Source: Christensenella sp. (GTDB taxonomy: Bacteria; Bacillota; Clostridia; Christensenellales; CAG-917). From it: 64,000 nt of DNA. Below, one piece after another: positions 17,181 through 27,085 of this stretch (the first letter of the stretch is position 1; each line of letters opens with the position of its first letter). Location: positions 434,001 through 498,000 of the forward strand of contig CP091723.1 in assembly GCA_022009775.1 (NCBI GenBank), in the 5' to 3' direction. The notes under the pieces are model-generated. The model had not been told where the DNA came from, made no database searches, and worked only from the letters and a program-made list of their open reading frames with translations. Both the position numbers and the translations under genes were made by a program.

Positions 17181-17207
17181 AAAAAACGGACGAAATCGTC
17201 CGTTTTA
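17181..17207. terminator. Terminator of the DUF1538-PII operon
   Basis: ACGGACGA/TCGTCCGT stem around AA, with T tracts on both strands. It lies beyond the predicted true end of the second PII-like gene. Confidence 0.8.
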
Positions 17208-17272
17208 TATTGCTATGAATTTTATTGTTCGTTTGTTGAATCGAAACGCAACGTTTCTTTGTCACGGACGTT

Positions 17273-17610
17273 TTACGCGTTTTCGCCGTCCTTGTTTTTT
17301 TGCCTATTCCGACCACGTTGTCAACGGGGAGCGTAAATGCGATTCCGTGCGCGGGCGTATGCGTGCCCACCGCCTTATAAAGAGCGTGAAGGACGTCTTG
17401 CTTGATGTCATCGCTTACGAGAATCATAATCATCTCCTTTTCGGGTTGAATTTGAATCTGAAACGCCTTTTCCGCTTCGAGATTTGCCGTTCCGCGCGCA
17501 GAAAGCACCGTTCCGCCCTTAACTCCGGCGTCGCGAGCAGCGTCCATTGCCGCGTCTGCGAAACCGTTGTTGACTATGCAAATAACCACTTGATGTTCAA
17601 ATTCGCTCAT
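17273..17610 (-). CDS. PII-like signalling protein (second copy)
   Basis: Begins MSEFEHQVVICIVNNGFADAA at ATG 17610, overlapping the stop of the first PII-like gene. The pattern ARDAGVKGGTVLSARGT, EKEMIMILVSDDIKQDVLHAL and GIAFTLPVDNVVGI is the PII/CutA ferredoxin-like fold: the middle stretch is the T-loop region and the end is a B/C-loop-like strand. As written, the frame runs on through the terminator; one more A in the A7 run at 17295-17301 gives ...VVGIGKKNKDGENA and a TAA at 17273, about 112 residues, which I take as the real end. It should sense nucleotides or another small ligand and control the DUF1538 transporter. Confidence 0.75.
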
Positions 17611-18073
17611 TGTTTGTTCTCCCTGATGGTTTTATTGTTGCTCAAAAATCCGTACGTCGCAACGCCGATTACGCTTGAAAACGGCACCGTAAAAGCAATA
17701 CCTTTGCCCCTTTTTATCGTCGCGAATTTTTTGTCGAGCATAGCGAGTGCTTCTTGCACTCTTTCTTGTTTTATCACGCTGAATATCACGGTTTTGGACT
17801 GGTCGGAAAAGTCGCTTATCGACCACATATCCGCATTTGCCGTGCCGTGAGCGCGTGACGTGAACTGAAAATTGACTTCGTATGACGAAAGCAAATCGGT
17901 ATAGAATTCCGCTTTCGGCGAAGGCACTATGGTGACGAGCAATTCGAGTTTGTTTGAATTGACTTTGGAAGCCGTCGGATTTTTTGCCGCCGCGATTTTC
18001 TCTTTGGCTTCTTGCACGCGCGCTTCGGCTTTTTTTGCCGTCTTTTGACGGCTTTGACGATTTTGTCTGCCAT
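17607..18073 (-). CDS. PII-like signalling protein (first copy, frameshifted)
   Basis: ATG 18073 (MADKIVKAVK...) follows AAGGGGG and comes 11 bases after the transporter stop; one missing A at 18043-18046 must be restored to join the Lys/Ala-rich N-terminal helix (TAKKAEARVQEAKEKIAAAK) to the PII domain (LELLVTIVPSPKAEFYTDLL, FQFTSRAHGTANAD, KTVIFSVIKQERVQEALAML, GKGIAFTVPFSSVIGV). Full length about 155 residues. The extra charged helix before the PII domain is unusual and may dock the transporter. The two PII-like proteins are clearly different and could form heteromers. Confidence 0.75.
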
Positions 18074-18084
18074 AATACCCCCTT

Positions 18085-19924
18085 TTACATAAATTCGATG
18101 ACTTGTTCGTCGTCGGCGTCAAGAATACGTTTCATGACGATTTTTTCTTTCACTCTAGATGCGGTGACTGCTCTGAAACCGAGAAGTTGAATGGTGATGA
18201 GCGGCGTCATTGCGACCATAGCCACGATGCCGAACGCAAGATTCATTATTTCCGACTCCGCCGCAAGCACGCTGCATGCGCCTATCGAAAGCGGAAGAAT
18301 GAAACTCGAAGTCAACGGACCGCTGGCAACTCCGCCCGAGCCGAACGCTATTGCCGTGTAAATCTTCGGCACGAAGAAGGAAAGTCCGAGCGACAGGATA
18401 TAACCGGGGATAAGATAATAAAGAAGCGAGAACCCGTATATTATTCTTATCACGCTGAGACCTATCGATATGCCGACGCCTATTGAAAGTGCAAGGAGCA
18501 TCGAACGCTTGGACACCGCACCGTTCGTTATCGTCTCGACCTGCTTGTTGAGAACGTGTACGGCAGGCTCGGCAAGAACGACGACGAAACCTATCACAAA
18601 CGCAAACACTATAAGAAGCGGTTTGCTGAAAGACGCGATTTCCACGCCCAGTTTGAAGCCTATCGGCATAAATCCGACCTTGACAGACGTAAGGAATATC
18701 ACGAGACCGACGTAAGTATACACGATGCCTATGCCGATTTGGGTTATTTTCTGTTTGGGAAGTTTGAGAATCGTGAATTGCAATATCACGAAGAAAAGCA
18801 CGATTAAGCCGAGCGCGATAAGCACTTCGAGTGCCACCGAGCCGAGTGCAGACGCAAAATTCGAGCCGAGATTTGCGTCTATCGAATAGTCGGGAAGCGT
18901 GTAGGACAAATCGCCTTTCGAAGCAATCGACAACGCCATAACCGCAAGCATCGGACCTATTGAGCAAAGAGCGACGAGACCGAAACTGTTTTCTTTTGCG
19001 TTGCGACCGCCCGTGTTGAGCGCGACGCCAACGCCGAGTGCCATTATAAACGGCACGGTTATAGGCCCTGTCGTGACTCCGCCCGAGTCAAACGCCAGCG
19101 GCACGAAAATGCTTTTGCCATTTTCCATCATAATCGCGCACAGTGCGAAAAGCACCATATAGAAAAATATAAGCAACGACGACAAGTCTTTTCTGAAAAC
19201 GATTTTTGCAATCGCTATAACGAGAAACAAGCCTACGCCCGCCCCCCACTGTGACGATAAGAACGACGTTGTTCATCACCGCTTTCACCTGTTCGGCAAG
19301 CACAGACAAGTCAGGCTCTGCAACCGTGATAAGCACGCCCATAACGAACCCCACACCTAGCAACAGCGGAAGTTTTTTGGACTTTGTGAGACCTGCGCCG
19401 ACGTGTTCGCCCATAGGCGTCATTGCCATATCCGCGCCGACGTTGAACAGTGCAATGCCCAAAATCAAGCCGATTGACGACACGACGAACGCAACTATTT
19501 CTTTCGTTGAAAAATCCGTTACTGGGGTTAGCGCAAAAATAAGCACGATAACGACGACGGGAAGCACCGAAAACAGCGATTCTTTGAGTTTTGCAAGCGT
19601 ACCTATGCCGACGCTCTTTGCAAGCGACTTTTGTTGCATAAGGTCGTGCGCGATTTTCTGTCTCGCTTCTTCTTTCTCACTCTGCGTTCTGTCTTTCCAA
19701 CGCTTCTTCGGTTTTGTGTCGCACTTCGTTTCTTCAACCGCATTGCACTCGGAATCCGCGTTCTCGACACGCTCCGCCGCTTCGACTTGAATATCGCTCG
19801 TGGCACGCTCTAAAACCGCACCGTCTTGAACGTCGTTTATCGTTTCCTTGACGTCGGTGCGGGCGGAAGAATCGCACTGAACGGTTTCGTTCGTATTAAG
19901 GTCGGTTCTTTCGTCTTTTGACAT
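18085..19924 (-). CDS. DUF1538 family membrane transporter (frameshifted)
   Basis: About 613 residues after removing one base from the C6 run at 19242-19247 (restored ...LIVTVGAGVGLFLVIAI...). Start ATG 19924. A hydrophilic, acidic N-terminal tail of about 90 residues precedes two related blocks of five to six membrane segments, each with a glycine motif (FDSGGVTTGPITVPF and FGSGGVASGPLTSSF) and an AEP motif (TVAEPDLSVL, LAEPAVHVLN), so the protein is an internal duplication. DUF1538 proteins are putative transporters of unknown substrate, often found with PII-like genes, as here. Its own consensus promoter lies upstream. Confidence 0.85.
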
Positions 19925-19951
19925 ATCTCTTGCTCCCGTTAACTTATCGCT

Positions 19952-19980
19952 ATTATCGCATAAAAACGCAATTCTGTCAA
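19952..19980 (-). promoter_or_regulatory. Promoter of the DUF1538-PII operon
   Basis: TTGACA (19975-19980), 17-base spacer, GATAAT (19952-19957) on the minus strand. Confidence 0.85.
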
Positions 19981-20109
19981 TTTGGCTTATTATATATATA
20001 AATATATATTTATATAGTTAAACCATTATTAAAAAATCTATTAAATATTATACAAGTGTGTAAAAATTTTCAAATGTGGTTTCCATTTTCCCCACATTGT
20101 GCAAAACGC

Positions 20110-20138
20110 TTGCTTTTTTGCTTCGAAATTCTTATGAT
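20110..20138 (+). promoter_or_regulatory. Promoter of the YitT gene
   Basis: TTGCTT (20110-20115), 17-base spacer, TATGAT (20133-20138), 35 bases before the start codon. Confidence 0.6.
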
Positions 20139-20173
20139 TGTGGTATGCGTCAAGGGCGCTTTTAGGAAGGTAT

Positions 20174-21238
20174 ATGGGAAAACTCGAAATCAACAAAAAC
20201 AATGCCGTATTTGCGACGAAGTATTCCATTATGCTCGTCGTTCTTGCATTTATAAGGGCTTTTTCGACGTACGTTTTCGTCAATCCCAACGGCTTTGCTC
20301 CGGGCGGACTCGGCGGACTTGCGTCGATCATTCACTTTGCAATCACAAAGTCGAGCGACCCGAAACTTCTTGCACTTGCGTCTTCCCTTTTTGATCCCGG
20401 CATTCTGACGATTTTGATGAATATTCCCTTCCTTATCGTCTCGTTTTTCGTGCTCAACAAACGCTTTGCGTTCAACACGACTTGCGTCGTTTTGGTGTAT
20501 TCTGGCTTTATGTATCTTCTCGGCAGAGTCGGTTGTCCGCAATACGACACCGAAGGCGAATACGGTCTTATGCTCATCGCGGCTCTTGCAGGCGGCGTGC
20601 TTTCGGGCACAGGTTGCGGGCTTATGTTCCGCTACAACATGAGCATGGGCGGCACGGACATCATTGGCAAGGTTATCTACAAGCACAATCCCGCGGCGCA
20701 TGCGCAATACTGGATTTTGCTTTGCGACTGCATAGTCGCTACGTCTTCGGGCTTTATAGGTCTTATAGGTCTCGATATGTCGGCAGGCGCAACCGCAGTG
20801 ATGACGAGCATGCTCTCGCCTATCTTCTATTCCTTCATCTCCCTTTTCGTGACTTCAAAAGTCTCCGAGTTTTTGGAATACGGCATTCTTGCGTCTTTGG
20901 TCTTCACCATCATCACGGACAAACCCGACGCAATCGCAAAAGAACTCTCCGTCAAGCTTCATCGCGGCGTAACGATAACGAAGGCAATCGGCTACTATAC
21001 GGGCAAAGAACACAACGTGCTCGTGTGCGTGACAAGCAAAAAGCAAATCAACAGCGTCAAGGCGATTGTCGCCGCTTGCGACCCCAACGCATTTATGTAT
21101 ATCACAAAAGCGGGCGAAGTGTCCGGCAAAGGTTTCGGTGGCAACAAACTCGTCAAAGAAGAACATCCTGCCGAGCAGACCGAGCAAGCTCCCCAAACCG
21201 AAAACGAGTATTCGCAGGACACTCAGGCAAACGATTGA
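20174..21238 (+). CDS. YitT family membrane protein (DUF161 + DUF2179)
   Basis: A 354-residue protein; ATG 20174 (MGKLEINKN...) follows AGGAAGG. Five or six membrane segments with the family marks NPNGFAPGGLGGLASI, GTGCGLMFRYNMSMGGTDI and the later DUF2179 domain (AIAKELSVKLHRGVTITKAIGYYTGKEH split over the line) with LVCVTSKKQI at the cytoplasmic side. The last 35 residues are a Glu/Gln-rich tail. YitT proteins are Firmicutes membrane proteins of unknown transport function. It is monocistronic, ended by a bidirectional terminator. Confidence 0.9.
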   Translation: MGKLEINKNNAVFATKYSIMLVVLAFIRAFSTYVFVNPNGFAPGGLGGLASIIHFAITKSSDPKLLALASSLFDPGILTILMNIPFLIVSFFVLNKRFAFNTTCVVLVYSGFMYLLGRVGCPQYDTEGEYGLMLIAALAGGVLSGTGCGLMFRYNMSMGGTDIIGKVIYKHNPAAHAQYWILLCDCIVATSSGFIGLIGLDMSAGATAVMTSMLSPIFYSFISLFVTSKVSEFLEYGILASLVFTIITDKPDAIAKELSVKLHRGVTITKAIGYYTGKEHNVLVCVTSKKQINSVKAIVAACDPNAFMYITKAGEVSGKGFGGNKLVKEEHPAEQTEQAPQTENEYSQDTQAND

Positions 21239-21324
21239 TTTTTCTCGATTATTCAAAACACCGCGTATATCGCACGCGAATAATCCGTTATATAAACTCG
21301 TACGATACAACTTAATAAACACAA

Positions 21325-21357
21325 TAAAAAAAGCGAGAACGGCATTCTCGCTTTTTT
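21325..21357. terminator. Bidirectional terminator
   Basis: AAGCGAGAA/TTCTCGCTT stem around CGGCA with A and T runs on the two sides; serves YitT (plus) and the HAD gene (minus). Confidence 0.85.
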
Positions 21358-21372
21358 ATAGTCTTTCGTTTT

Positions 21373-22014
21373 TCAATATTGCAAAATCTCGATAGGTTTT
21401 GAAATGATTTTCGTTGCTCCGCTTCTTTTAAGCAACTCTCTGTCTCTAAATCCCCACGCCACGCTCAGACAATCCATATCCGCGTTTTTTGCGGTGGCGA
21501 TGTCCACTTCGCTGTCTCCGATATACAACGCGTCTTCTTTTCGCACTCCGAACGTATCGAGCACAAGCAACACCGTGTCCGGATAGGGTTTCTTTCTCAC
21601 GCCGTCTTTCTGTCCTGCCACGAAATCGAACAATCCGTCGAAATAGTCCTTTGCAAGTTCCTGCACCGCACTGTCCATTTTGTTAGACACGACGGCGCAT
21701 TTTGCACCTTGTTTTCTTATCTCGCATATCACGTCTTTTATGCCATCGTAAGGTCTCGTATGGTCGGCGCAATGGTAAAAATAATGCTGCTTGAAAACGT
21801 CGAGCACCGCAAACGTGGTTTTCGTATCAGTGCCGCTCGGCACACTCAACTCAACGAGCCGTTGCACTCCGTTGCCTGTTCTGTCAGCAACTTCCTTGTC
21901 CGAAAGCGGCGGAAAATCAAACACCGCAAGCGCATAATTCACACTTATAGCGAGATCTTTGAGCGTATCGAGAATCGTGCCGTCAAGGTCGAATATGTAC
22001 AGTTTCTTCTTCAT
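21373..22014 (-). CDS. HAD-family phosphatase (phosphoglycolate phosphatase-like)
   Basis: A 213-residue HAD hydrolase. Motif I DLDGTILDT (Asp9, Asp11), motif II AVVSNK, motif III Lys in RKKPYPDTV and motif IV YIGDSEVDI are all present, with a C1 helical cap between motifs I and II. This is the Gph/PGP group, acting on phosphoglycolate or other small phosphates; the precise substrate is not readable. The gene is followed by a terminator and preceded within 25 bases by the acetyltransferase gene, so both are probably co-transcribed. Confidence 0.9.
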   Translation of the reverse strand: MKKKLYIFDLDGTILDTLKDLAISVNYALAVFDFPPLSDKEVADRTGNGVQRLVELSVPSGTDTKTTFAVLDVFKQHYFYHCADHTRPYDGIKDVICEIRKQGAKCAVVSNKMDSAVQELAKDYFDGLFDFVAGQKDGVRKKPYPDTVLLVLDTFGVRKEDALYIGDSEVDIATAKNADMDCLSVAWGFRDRELLKRSGATKIISKPIEILQY

Positions 22015-22039
22015 TTTTCAAAAGGCATAACAGCTCGGC

Positions 22040-22778
22040 TCACTTTTGGAAGAGCTTGTCTTTCATCATATATTGATTCATTTCATCAAGGCTTTTTCCG
22101 TCGAATTTGCGTGCGCGTTGCACTCTTGCCGGAACGCCCGACACCAGCATAAAATCGTCAACGCTCTTCGTGACGATAGCCCCCGTTGCAACCACTGCTC
22201 CCGTGCCGAGTTTCACGCCGGGCAAAATCGTTGCGTTGGTGTACACTTTTGCGTAATCGCCTATCTCCACTCCGTTGTATTCCCTTTGCATATGGTCGTG
22301 TTCGCTGTGCGAGTGCGTAAAAAATTTTGACGTATTCGGTAAGCATCGCAAAATCGCCCATTTTCACGCCCCCCTTCGAGTCGATGAAACAGCCTGAGTT
22401 CCAACTCACGTTTTCGCCCACTTCTATGCGATGTCCGTAGTTGAATCTGCATCCTTCGTTTGCCACGAATCCGTCTCCGCATTTCTTGAAGAGTTTTTTT
22501 GCGATAATTGCTCTGAAAGGCACTGAAAAGGCGCAGTTAACTCCAAGCGGCACGCGGTCTATACTGTCCCACAAGATATGCAAGTTGCGTTGTTCTTCGG
22601 TGTAGGGATCTTCATCGCCCATCGGCATAAAATCGCCCCAAAGTTTGAAAGTCTTTACAAGCTCTTCGTCGTATCCGTTTATGCCGATAAGTTCAAACGC
22701 TTTCACGGTGTTTTTTGCGCTCATACCGTCGTCGACAAGTTCTTGAAATGCTTTCAGTTTTTCGTCTATAACGCTCAT
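22040..22778 (-). CDS. Left-handed beta-helix acetyltransferase, maltose/galactoside O-acetyltransferase-like (frameshifted)
   Basis: About 245 residues once one A is removed from the A6 run at 22319-22324 (restored ...EYVKIFTHSHSEHDH). The N-terminus is a helical substrate domain (YTEEQRNLHILWDSI, VPLGVNCAFSVPFR); the rest is hexapeptide repeats (NVSWNSGCFIDSKGGVKMGD, VYTNATILPGVKLGTGAVVA) with the typical catalytic-histidine region THSHSEHDH and end VSGVPARV. It transfers acetyl from acetyl-CoA to a sugar or similar hydroxyl; the exact acceptor is unclear. It lies upstream of the HAD gene. Confidence 0.85.
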
Positions 22779-22891
22779 AATTCCGTTTTATCTCCGTTTT
22801 TCGTATATATAAAGTTCGTTTTGTTGCAAAACACGAATTTAATTGATTTTCTCAATCGTTTCGATTTTGCAAGACTTTTTCAAAACAAATT

Positions 22892-23914
22892 TTATTTTTC
22901 CACACTGAATTTATATTCGGTTTTCGCCTGATATTTTTTGCCTTTTTCAAGCGTCATGCTTTCAAAAGAAGGCACGTTGCACGCATTCGGATAGCCTTGC
23001 GTCTCCATGCAAAAAGCAGATTGATAATCGTACACTTTCTTTACGACGATTCCTTCAAGGAAGTTGCCCGTATAGAATTGCATGCACGCTCTGTCCGTGA
23101 ACACATCCATTTTCACGCCGCTCTTTTCGCTGCGTGCGCTTGCGACTTTTCTGAATCCTTTTCCGTTGAGAACGTAATTGAAATCGTATCCGCGCGCAAT
23201 TTTCAGCATGTGTTCGTCTGCCTTTATATCCTTGCCGATTTTCTTTTCTTTCGTAAAATCGAACGCCGTCTCGCGCACGTCTTTAAGCTCTCCGTGCGGA
23301 ATAAGTTCGTCGTCAACGGCGGTGAGATAATTTGCGTCTATAATCACTTCGTGTTCGAGCACGCTTTTAAAATCTCCGTCGAGATTGAAATACGCATGGT
23401 TCGTAAGCGAGCAAATCGTGTCTTTATCACACGTCGCTTCGTATTCGAGAACGAGCGAATTTTCGTTTGTTAGAGCATATGTCACACTCACTTTCAAATT
23501 GCCCGGATACCCTTCTTCTCCGTCTTGCGAAACTCTTTCGAGTTTAAGACTTGCACCGTCGAGAATAGTTGCATTCCATATGCGCGAATCGAAACCGCAC
23601 TTTCCGCCGTGAAGATGGTTGTTGCCATCGTTCTTGAAAAGGTCGTACTTCTTTCCGTCAAGCGTAAACGTCGCTCCGCCTATGCGGTTTCCAACTCTTC
23701 CGATAACCGCGTTGAAATACGGGTTTTCGCCAAGAAATCCGTCCGGCGTGTCAAATCCTGCCACAACGTCAATCATCTCTCCGTTTTTATTCGGAACGAG
23801 AAGTTTTGCGATGCGTGCGCCGTAGGTAATTATCTGCGCCTTAACGCCGTTGTCGTTTTCGAGTTCGTAAAGCTCTATGCCTTTGGGTGATTTTGAAACG
23901 TAAGTAGTTTTCAT
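22892..23914 (-). CDS. galM: Galactose mutarotase (aldose 1-epimerase)
   Basis: A 340-residue aldose 1-epimerase, usual family length. Visible motifs are YGARIAKLLVPNKNGE near the start, NAVIGRVGNRIGG, NNHLHGGKCGFDSRIW (substrate-binding His), LTNHAYFNLDGD (catalytic His region), GYDFNYVLNG and the catalytic Glu end CMETQGYPNACN. It interconverts alpha and beta anomers of galactose or glucose in the cytoplasm. It starts eight bases after the YjbR gene stop, so it is the second gene of that pair. No galactokinase is nearby. Confidence 0.95.
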   Translation of the reverse strand: MKTTYVSKSPKGIELYELENDNGVKAQIITYGARIAKLLVPNKNGEMIDVVAGFDTPDGFLGENPYFNAVIGRVGNRIGGATFTLDGKKYDLFKNDGNNHLHGGKCGFDSRIWNATILDGASLKLERVSQDGEEGYPGNLKVSVTYALTNENSLVLEYEATCDKDTICSLTNHAYFNLDGDFKSVLEHEVIIDANYLTAVDDELIPHGELKDVRETAFDFTKEKKIGKDIKADEHMLKIARGYDFNYVLNGKGFRKVASARSEKSGVKMDVFTDRACMQFYTGNFLEGIVVKKVYDYQSAFCMETQGYPNACNVPSFESMTLEKGKKYQAKTEYKFSVEK

Positions 23915-23922
23915 AATTTTGC

Positions 23923-24348
23923 CTATATGTGATTTGTTATTTCGAGTTTTTCGTTTTTACTCTTCGTCCCGATCCGTTTTTTTGTTTTCTTTATCTTCGG
24001 CATCGTCAGAGAGTAACTCATATCGACGAGCATCTTTATTTCTTCTTCGTCCGCAAGAGACAAAACGACGCTTATCCAGTTTGCCTTGTTCATGTGATAG
24101 GCGCGATACACGCCTTTATCGAGACAAAACGAATCGATGAGAGAGGGTACGCATTTTAGATTTACTACGTCCACGTTCTCGTTTTTGTCTCCGCCGAATT
24201 TGTCCATTGTCAAATCCATAACGAGAGCAAACCATTTTCTGCCTATCACGTGACGGAACACTCCAAAATTCGGCTTGTCAAGCCACGGATAGTCCGCTTT
24301 TACGCCGTATGCACCATATATGAATTTTTCAAATTCTTCTCTTGTCAT
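23923..24348 (-). CDS. MmcQ/YjbR family protein
   Basis: A 141-residue protein of the YjbR (CyaY-like fold, MmcQ) family: FGVFRHVIGRKWFALVMDL, NVDVVNLKCVPSLIDSF, GVYRAYHMNKANWISVVL and a basic tail (PKIKKTKKRIGTKSK). Members are often called DNA-binding or stress proteins, but the biochemical role is not established. It precedes galM by eight bases in what looks like an operon downstream of the methyltransferase gene. Confidence 0.85.
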   Translation of the reverse strand: MTREEFEKFIYGAYGVKADYPWLDKPNFGVFRHVIGRKWFALVMDLTMDKFGGDKNENVDVVNLKCVPSLIDSFCLDKGVYRAYHMNKANWISVVLSLADEEEIKMLVDMSYSLTMPKIKKTKKRIGTKSKNEKLEITNHI

Positions 24349-24375
24349 AATTATTCACTCGCCGTAAGGCGAACT

Positions 24376-25824
24376 TCACTTTCTTTTCAGCGTTGCAAGC
24401 GTTTCGACGTTGCTCGTTTGCGGAAACATATCAAATGGGGTTACACTTTCGACGGCGTACTTTTCGGACAGTATTCTCAAATCTCTCGCAAGCGTTTGCG
24501 GATTGCAACTTATATATGCGATACGCTCGAAATTTGCGTCGTTCACCGCGTCGAGCACTCTCTTGTCACAGCCTTTTCGTGGCGGATCGAGCACAAGCGC
24601 AAGCGTTTTTGTCTCGTTTTTCTTCTTTTCGGATACTTCTCCGAGATAAAACGGCGAGTTTACAATCTCGTCGGGCAAATCGACTTCAACGTTTTCTTCA
24701 TCCGTATTTTCGTTCGTAACGGCAAGTCTTGCGACGTATTCGACGGCGTCGGCGCACACGTTGGTCACTCTGTCTGCGATATGCAAAGACTGCATGAGCG
24801 CATTTGCGTTTTTGGTTGCGTCGGGCACGATTTCAACCGCAGTTATTTTTGCGTTTTCAAGTCGTTTTGCAATCTGCGCCGTCAAAAGTCCGACACCCGA
24901 ATACAACTCGACTATATCGCCGTCAAAGTCAGACAAAAACGCGCAAACTTTGTCGTATATCGCATCACGCACTTCGTCGTTGACTTGCAAAAAACTGAGT
25001 GGCGAAACCACCGCCTCGAATGTGCCGAGATTTTGTTTTTGCTCTCTGCCCCACACGAGTTTTGCGCCGTCTCCGAAAATAACGTTTGTGTTTTTCACGT
25101 TCTCGCTTATGAAAATCGTCACCGTTCCAAAGTCTTCTTCGAGTTTTCTTGCAAGCACTTCGAGTTTCGGCACACGCGAGCCGTTGACTACGAGCGTAAC
25201 CGTGAGCGTATCAAGTTTTCTTGCCACGACGTGTCGCAAAAGTCCCTTGCCCGACGTCTCTTCGTATACGGATATTTTTTCGTTGTTAGCCCACTCTGTA
25301 ACGTCCTGTATGAGAGTTGCCGCCCACTCTCCGTGAAGCGGACACCATTTCATCGGCACGACCGTATGCGTTTTTTTCTCGTAAAAGCCGAGCGAAACTC
25401 TTCCCGATTTGCTCTTGTACGCAAATGGCAATGCGATTTTGTTGCGATATTCCCAGTCGTTGAGACGAACGACGTCGTCCACTTTCACGTCAAGTCCGCC
25501 GATTTTTCTCAATGCGTTTTCAACGGACGATTTTTTTATTTCGAGTTGAAGTTCTCTAGTTACGTGTTGCAAGTCACAGCCGCCGCAACGTCCGAAATAC
25601 GTGCATCTCGGCTTCACTCTGTCGGGTGACGGCTCGACCACTTCGACGAGTTCGGCAAAAGCGTAGTCCTTTTTTGCAAAACGAATGCGTGCGCGCACCG
25701 TCTCTCCCTTTATGGCAAACGGCACGAACACCGCGTACGAACCGATTTTGACGATTCCTTCGCCTTCGCTTGCAAAGTCCGCAACTTTGCCTTCTATCAC
25801 GTCTCCGACTGCAACGTTCAGCAC
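24376..25824 (-). CDS. RNA (uracil-C5)-methyltransferase, RlmD/RumA-type
   Basis: About 482 residues from GTG 25824, which overlaps the hydrolase stop and has AGGA eight bases upstream. An N-terminal TRAM domain (VGDVIEGKVADFASEGEGIV) is followed by a 4Fe-4S cysteine set (CTYFGRCGGCDLQH), a SAM-binding core (VELYSGVGLLTAQIAK), the DPPRKGCDKRVLDAV motif and catalytic SCNPQTLARDLRIL. This is the RumA/RlmD/TrmA group that makes 5-methyluridine in 23S rRNA or tRNA with SAM. An unusual acidic insertion of about 45 residues lies between the SAM core and DPPR motif. Confidence 0.93.
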   Translation of the reverse strand: MLNVAVGDVIEGKVADFASEGEGIVKIGSYAVFVPFAIKGETVRARIRFAKKDYAFAELVEVVEPSPDRVKPRCTYFGRCGGCDLQHVTRELQLEIKKSSVENALRKIGGLDVKVDDVVRLNDWEYRNKIALPFAYKSKSGRVSLGFYEKKTHTVVPMKWCPLHGEWAATLIQDVTEWANNEKISVYEETSGKGLLRHVVARKLDTLTVTLVVNGSRVPKLEVLARKLEEDFGTVTIFISENVKNTNVIFGDGAKLVWGREQKQNLGTFEAVVSPLSFLQVNDEVRDAIYDKVCAFLSDFDGDIVELYSGVGLLTAQIAKRLENAKITAVEIVPDATKNANALMQSLHIADRVTNVCADAVEYVARLAVTNENTDEENVEVDLPDEIVNSPFYLGEVSEKKKNETKTLALVLDPPRKGCDKRVLDAVNDANFERIAYISCNPQTLARDLRILSEKYAVESVTPFDMFPQTSNVETLATLKRK

Positions 25825-27038
25825 TGCACTTTTCCTTTCAACGATTTTTTGTAGTTTTTCATAAACTTTTCCACTCTCGCAAAGCCTTTGCTCAAATCCA
25901 CGCCTTTTTCGGCTTGCTTTTTGCCGTACCACGCATACAGCGCGAGCGCGTCCTTCCTTGCGGAAGCAAACGGGAATCTAAGCACGTAGCAGTGAGCGGA
26001 ATTGAACGGGTTTTTGCCCACACGGTACTCGTTTTTCACGCCTACCTTGTCAAGAGCCTTTGCCATACGCTTTGCCTCTCCGAAACACAACGGATCGGTT
26101 GCGCCGCCGTTGTTGTAACTTTCGGGAAAATCCGCATTGAGATAATTGTAGGGATCGCTCTCCTTGTAAAACTCCCAGTTTCTGAACGCCTTTCTCGATT
26201 TCGTTCCAGAGAAATAGCGCACGATGAAAAGGTGCGTGCAAGGTATGCGATACATAACTTCAAAACTGAATGCGCCGCTGACCATAATGATATTTGCCAC
26301 CTTTGTTTTCAGCTTTGGGAGAGCGAGTTTTTGTCTATATTCTTCACTTGACGACAGACAGCCCATGCAAGCGGCTAGATGTCCGCCCGACGAGTCGCCC
26401 GTCAAAGTGATATTGTTCTTGTCAATTTTATATTCGTCTTCGTGGTCGCAAAGAAAATTGTATGCGTCCACGCAATCTTCAAGGTCTTTTGGGAAGAACA
26501 CTTCGGGGCAAAGCCTATGATCGATGACGGCAACCACCGCGCCCATAGCGGCAAAACATCTTGCGTAGCCGTCGCGACGTCTACGGTTGTGTATCATCCA
26601 ACCGCCGCCCGGTATATCCATGACGACAGGCGATTTTTCGCCGACGGTATGCGACGGAAAATAGATGTCCATGCAAAGATTTTTGCCGTCAACCGTCTTG
26701 TACACAACGTCCTTTTCAACCTTGATCTCGTCATTGAACGGCGTACGTCCGTTCGGCACGGCTCTTGCCTCTTCCACGACGTCAAAGACTCCCGCCATAA
26801 ACGGTCGTCTCATCATACAGTACTCTTTTCTAAATCCCTTTTCAAGCCTTTTGCTCTCCTGTTTGAGAGCCTTTTTGTCTTGCTTGTATTGCGCCTTTAT
26901 AGAGCGCACTCTCATGCGAAGTTCTATGGGATTTATATCTTCTCTCTCAATCTCGGTCACGATTTTGTCAACGAACTCTTTTTTTAGAGCAGTCTTATCG
27001 CGCCCGTACACAACCTTGAAATAGTCTTGCTGATTCAT
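25818..27038 (-). CDS. Alpha/beta hydrolase (esterase/HSL-like)
   Basis: A 406-residue hydrolase. ATG 27038 (MNQQDYFKVVYG) follows a GGGGGAAAG ribosome site. After a helical N-terminus of about 100 residues come the beta strand DIPGGGWMIHNRRRR (oxyanion region, but with DIPGGG instead of HGGG), DHRLCPEVFFPKDLEDC, the nucleophile elbow LTGDSSGGHLAA (Ser), and the late His in NSAHCYVLRF. That is a complete Ser-His-Asp type catalytic set of a lipase/esterase. Substrate unknown. It overlaps the methyltransferase gene start. Confidence 0.85.
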   Translation of the reverse strand: MNQQDYFKVVYGRDKTALKKEFVDKIVTEIEREDINPIELRMRVRSIKAQYKQDKKALKQESKRLEKGFRKEYCMMRRPFMAGVFDVVEEARAVPNGRTPFNDEIKVEKDVVYKTVDGKNLCMDIYFPSHTVGEKSPVVMDIPGGGWMIHNRRRRDGYARCFAAMGAVVAVIDHRLCPEVFFPKDLEDCVDAYNFLCDHEDEYKIDKNNITLTGDSSGGHLAACMGCLSSSEEYRQKLALPKLKTKVANIIMVSGAFSFEVMYRIPCTHLFIVRYFSGTKSRKAFRNWEFYKESDPYNYLNADFPESYNNGGATDPLCFGEAKRMAKALDKVGVKNEYRVGKNPFNSAHCYVLRFPFASARKDALALYAWYGKKQAEKGVDLSKGFARVEKFMKNYKKSLKGKVQC

Positions 27039-27085
27039 ATCTTTCCCCCTGATACAATTTTGTTTTTGCACGCAAAGTTGCATAT

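Noticed and set aside
24250..25629. Open frame of 459 codons on the plus strand
   Set aside because: Antisense to the RNA methyltransferase, no ribosome site, no recognisable protein.
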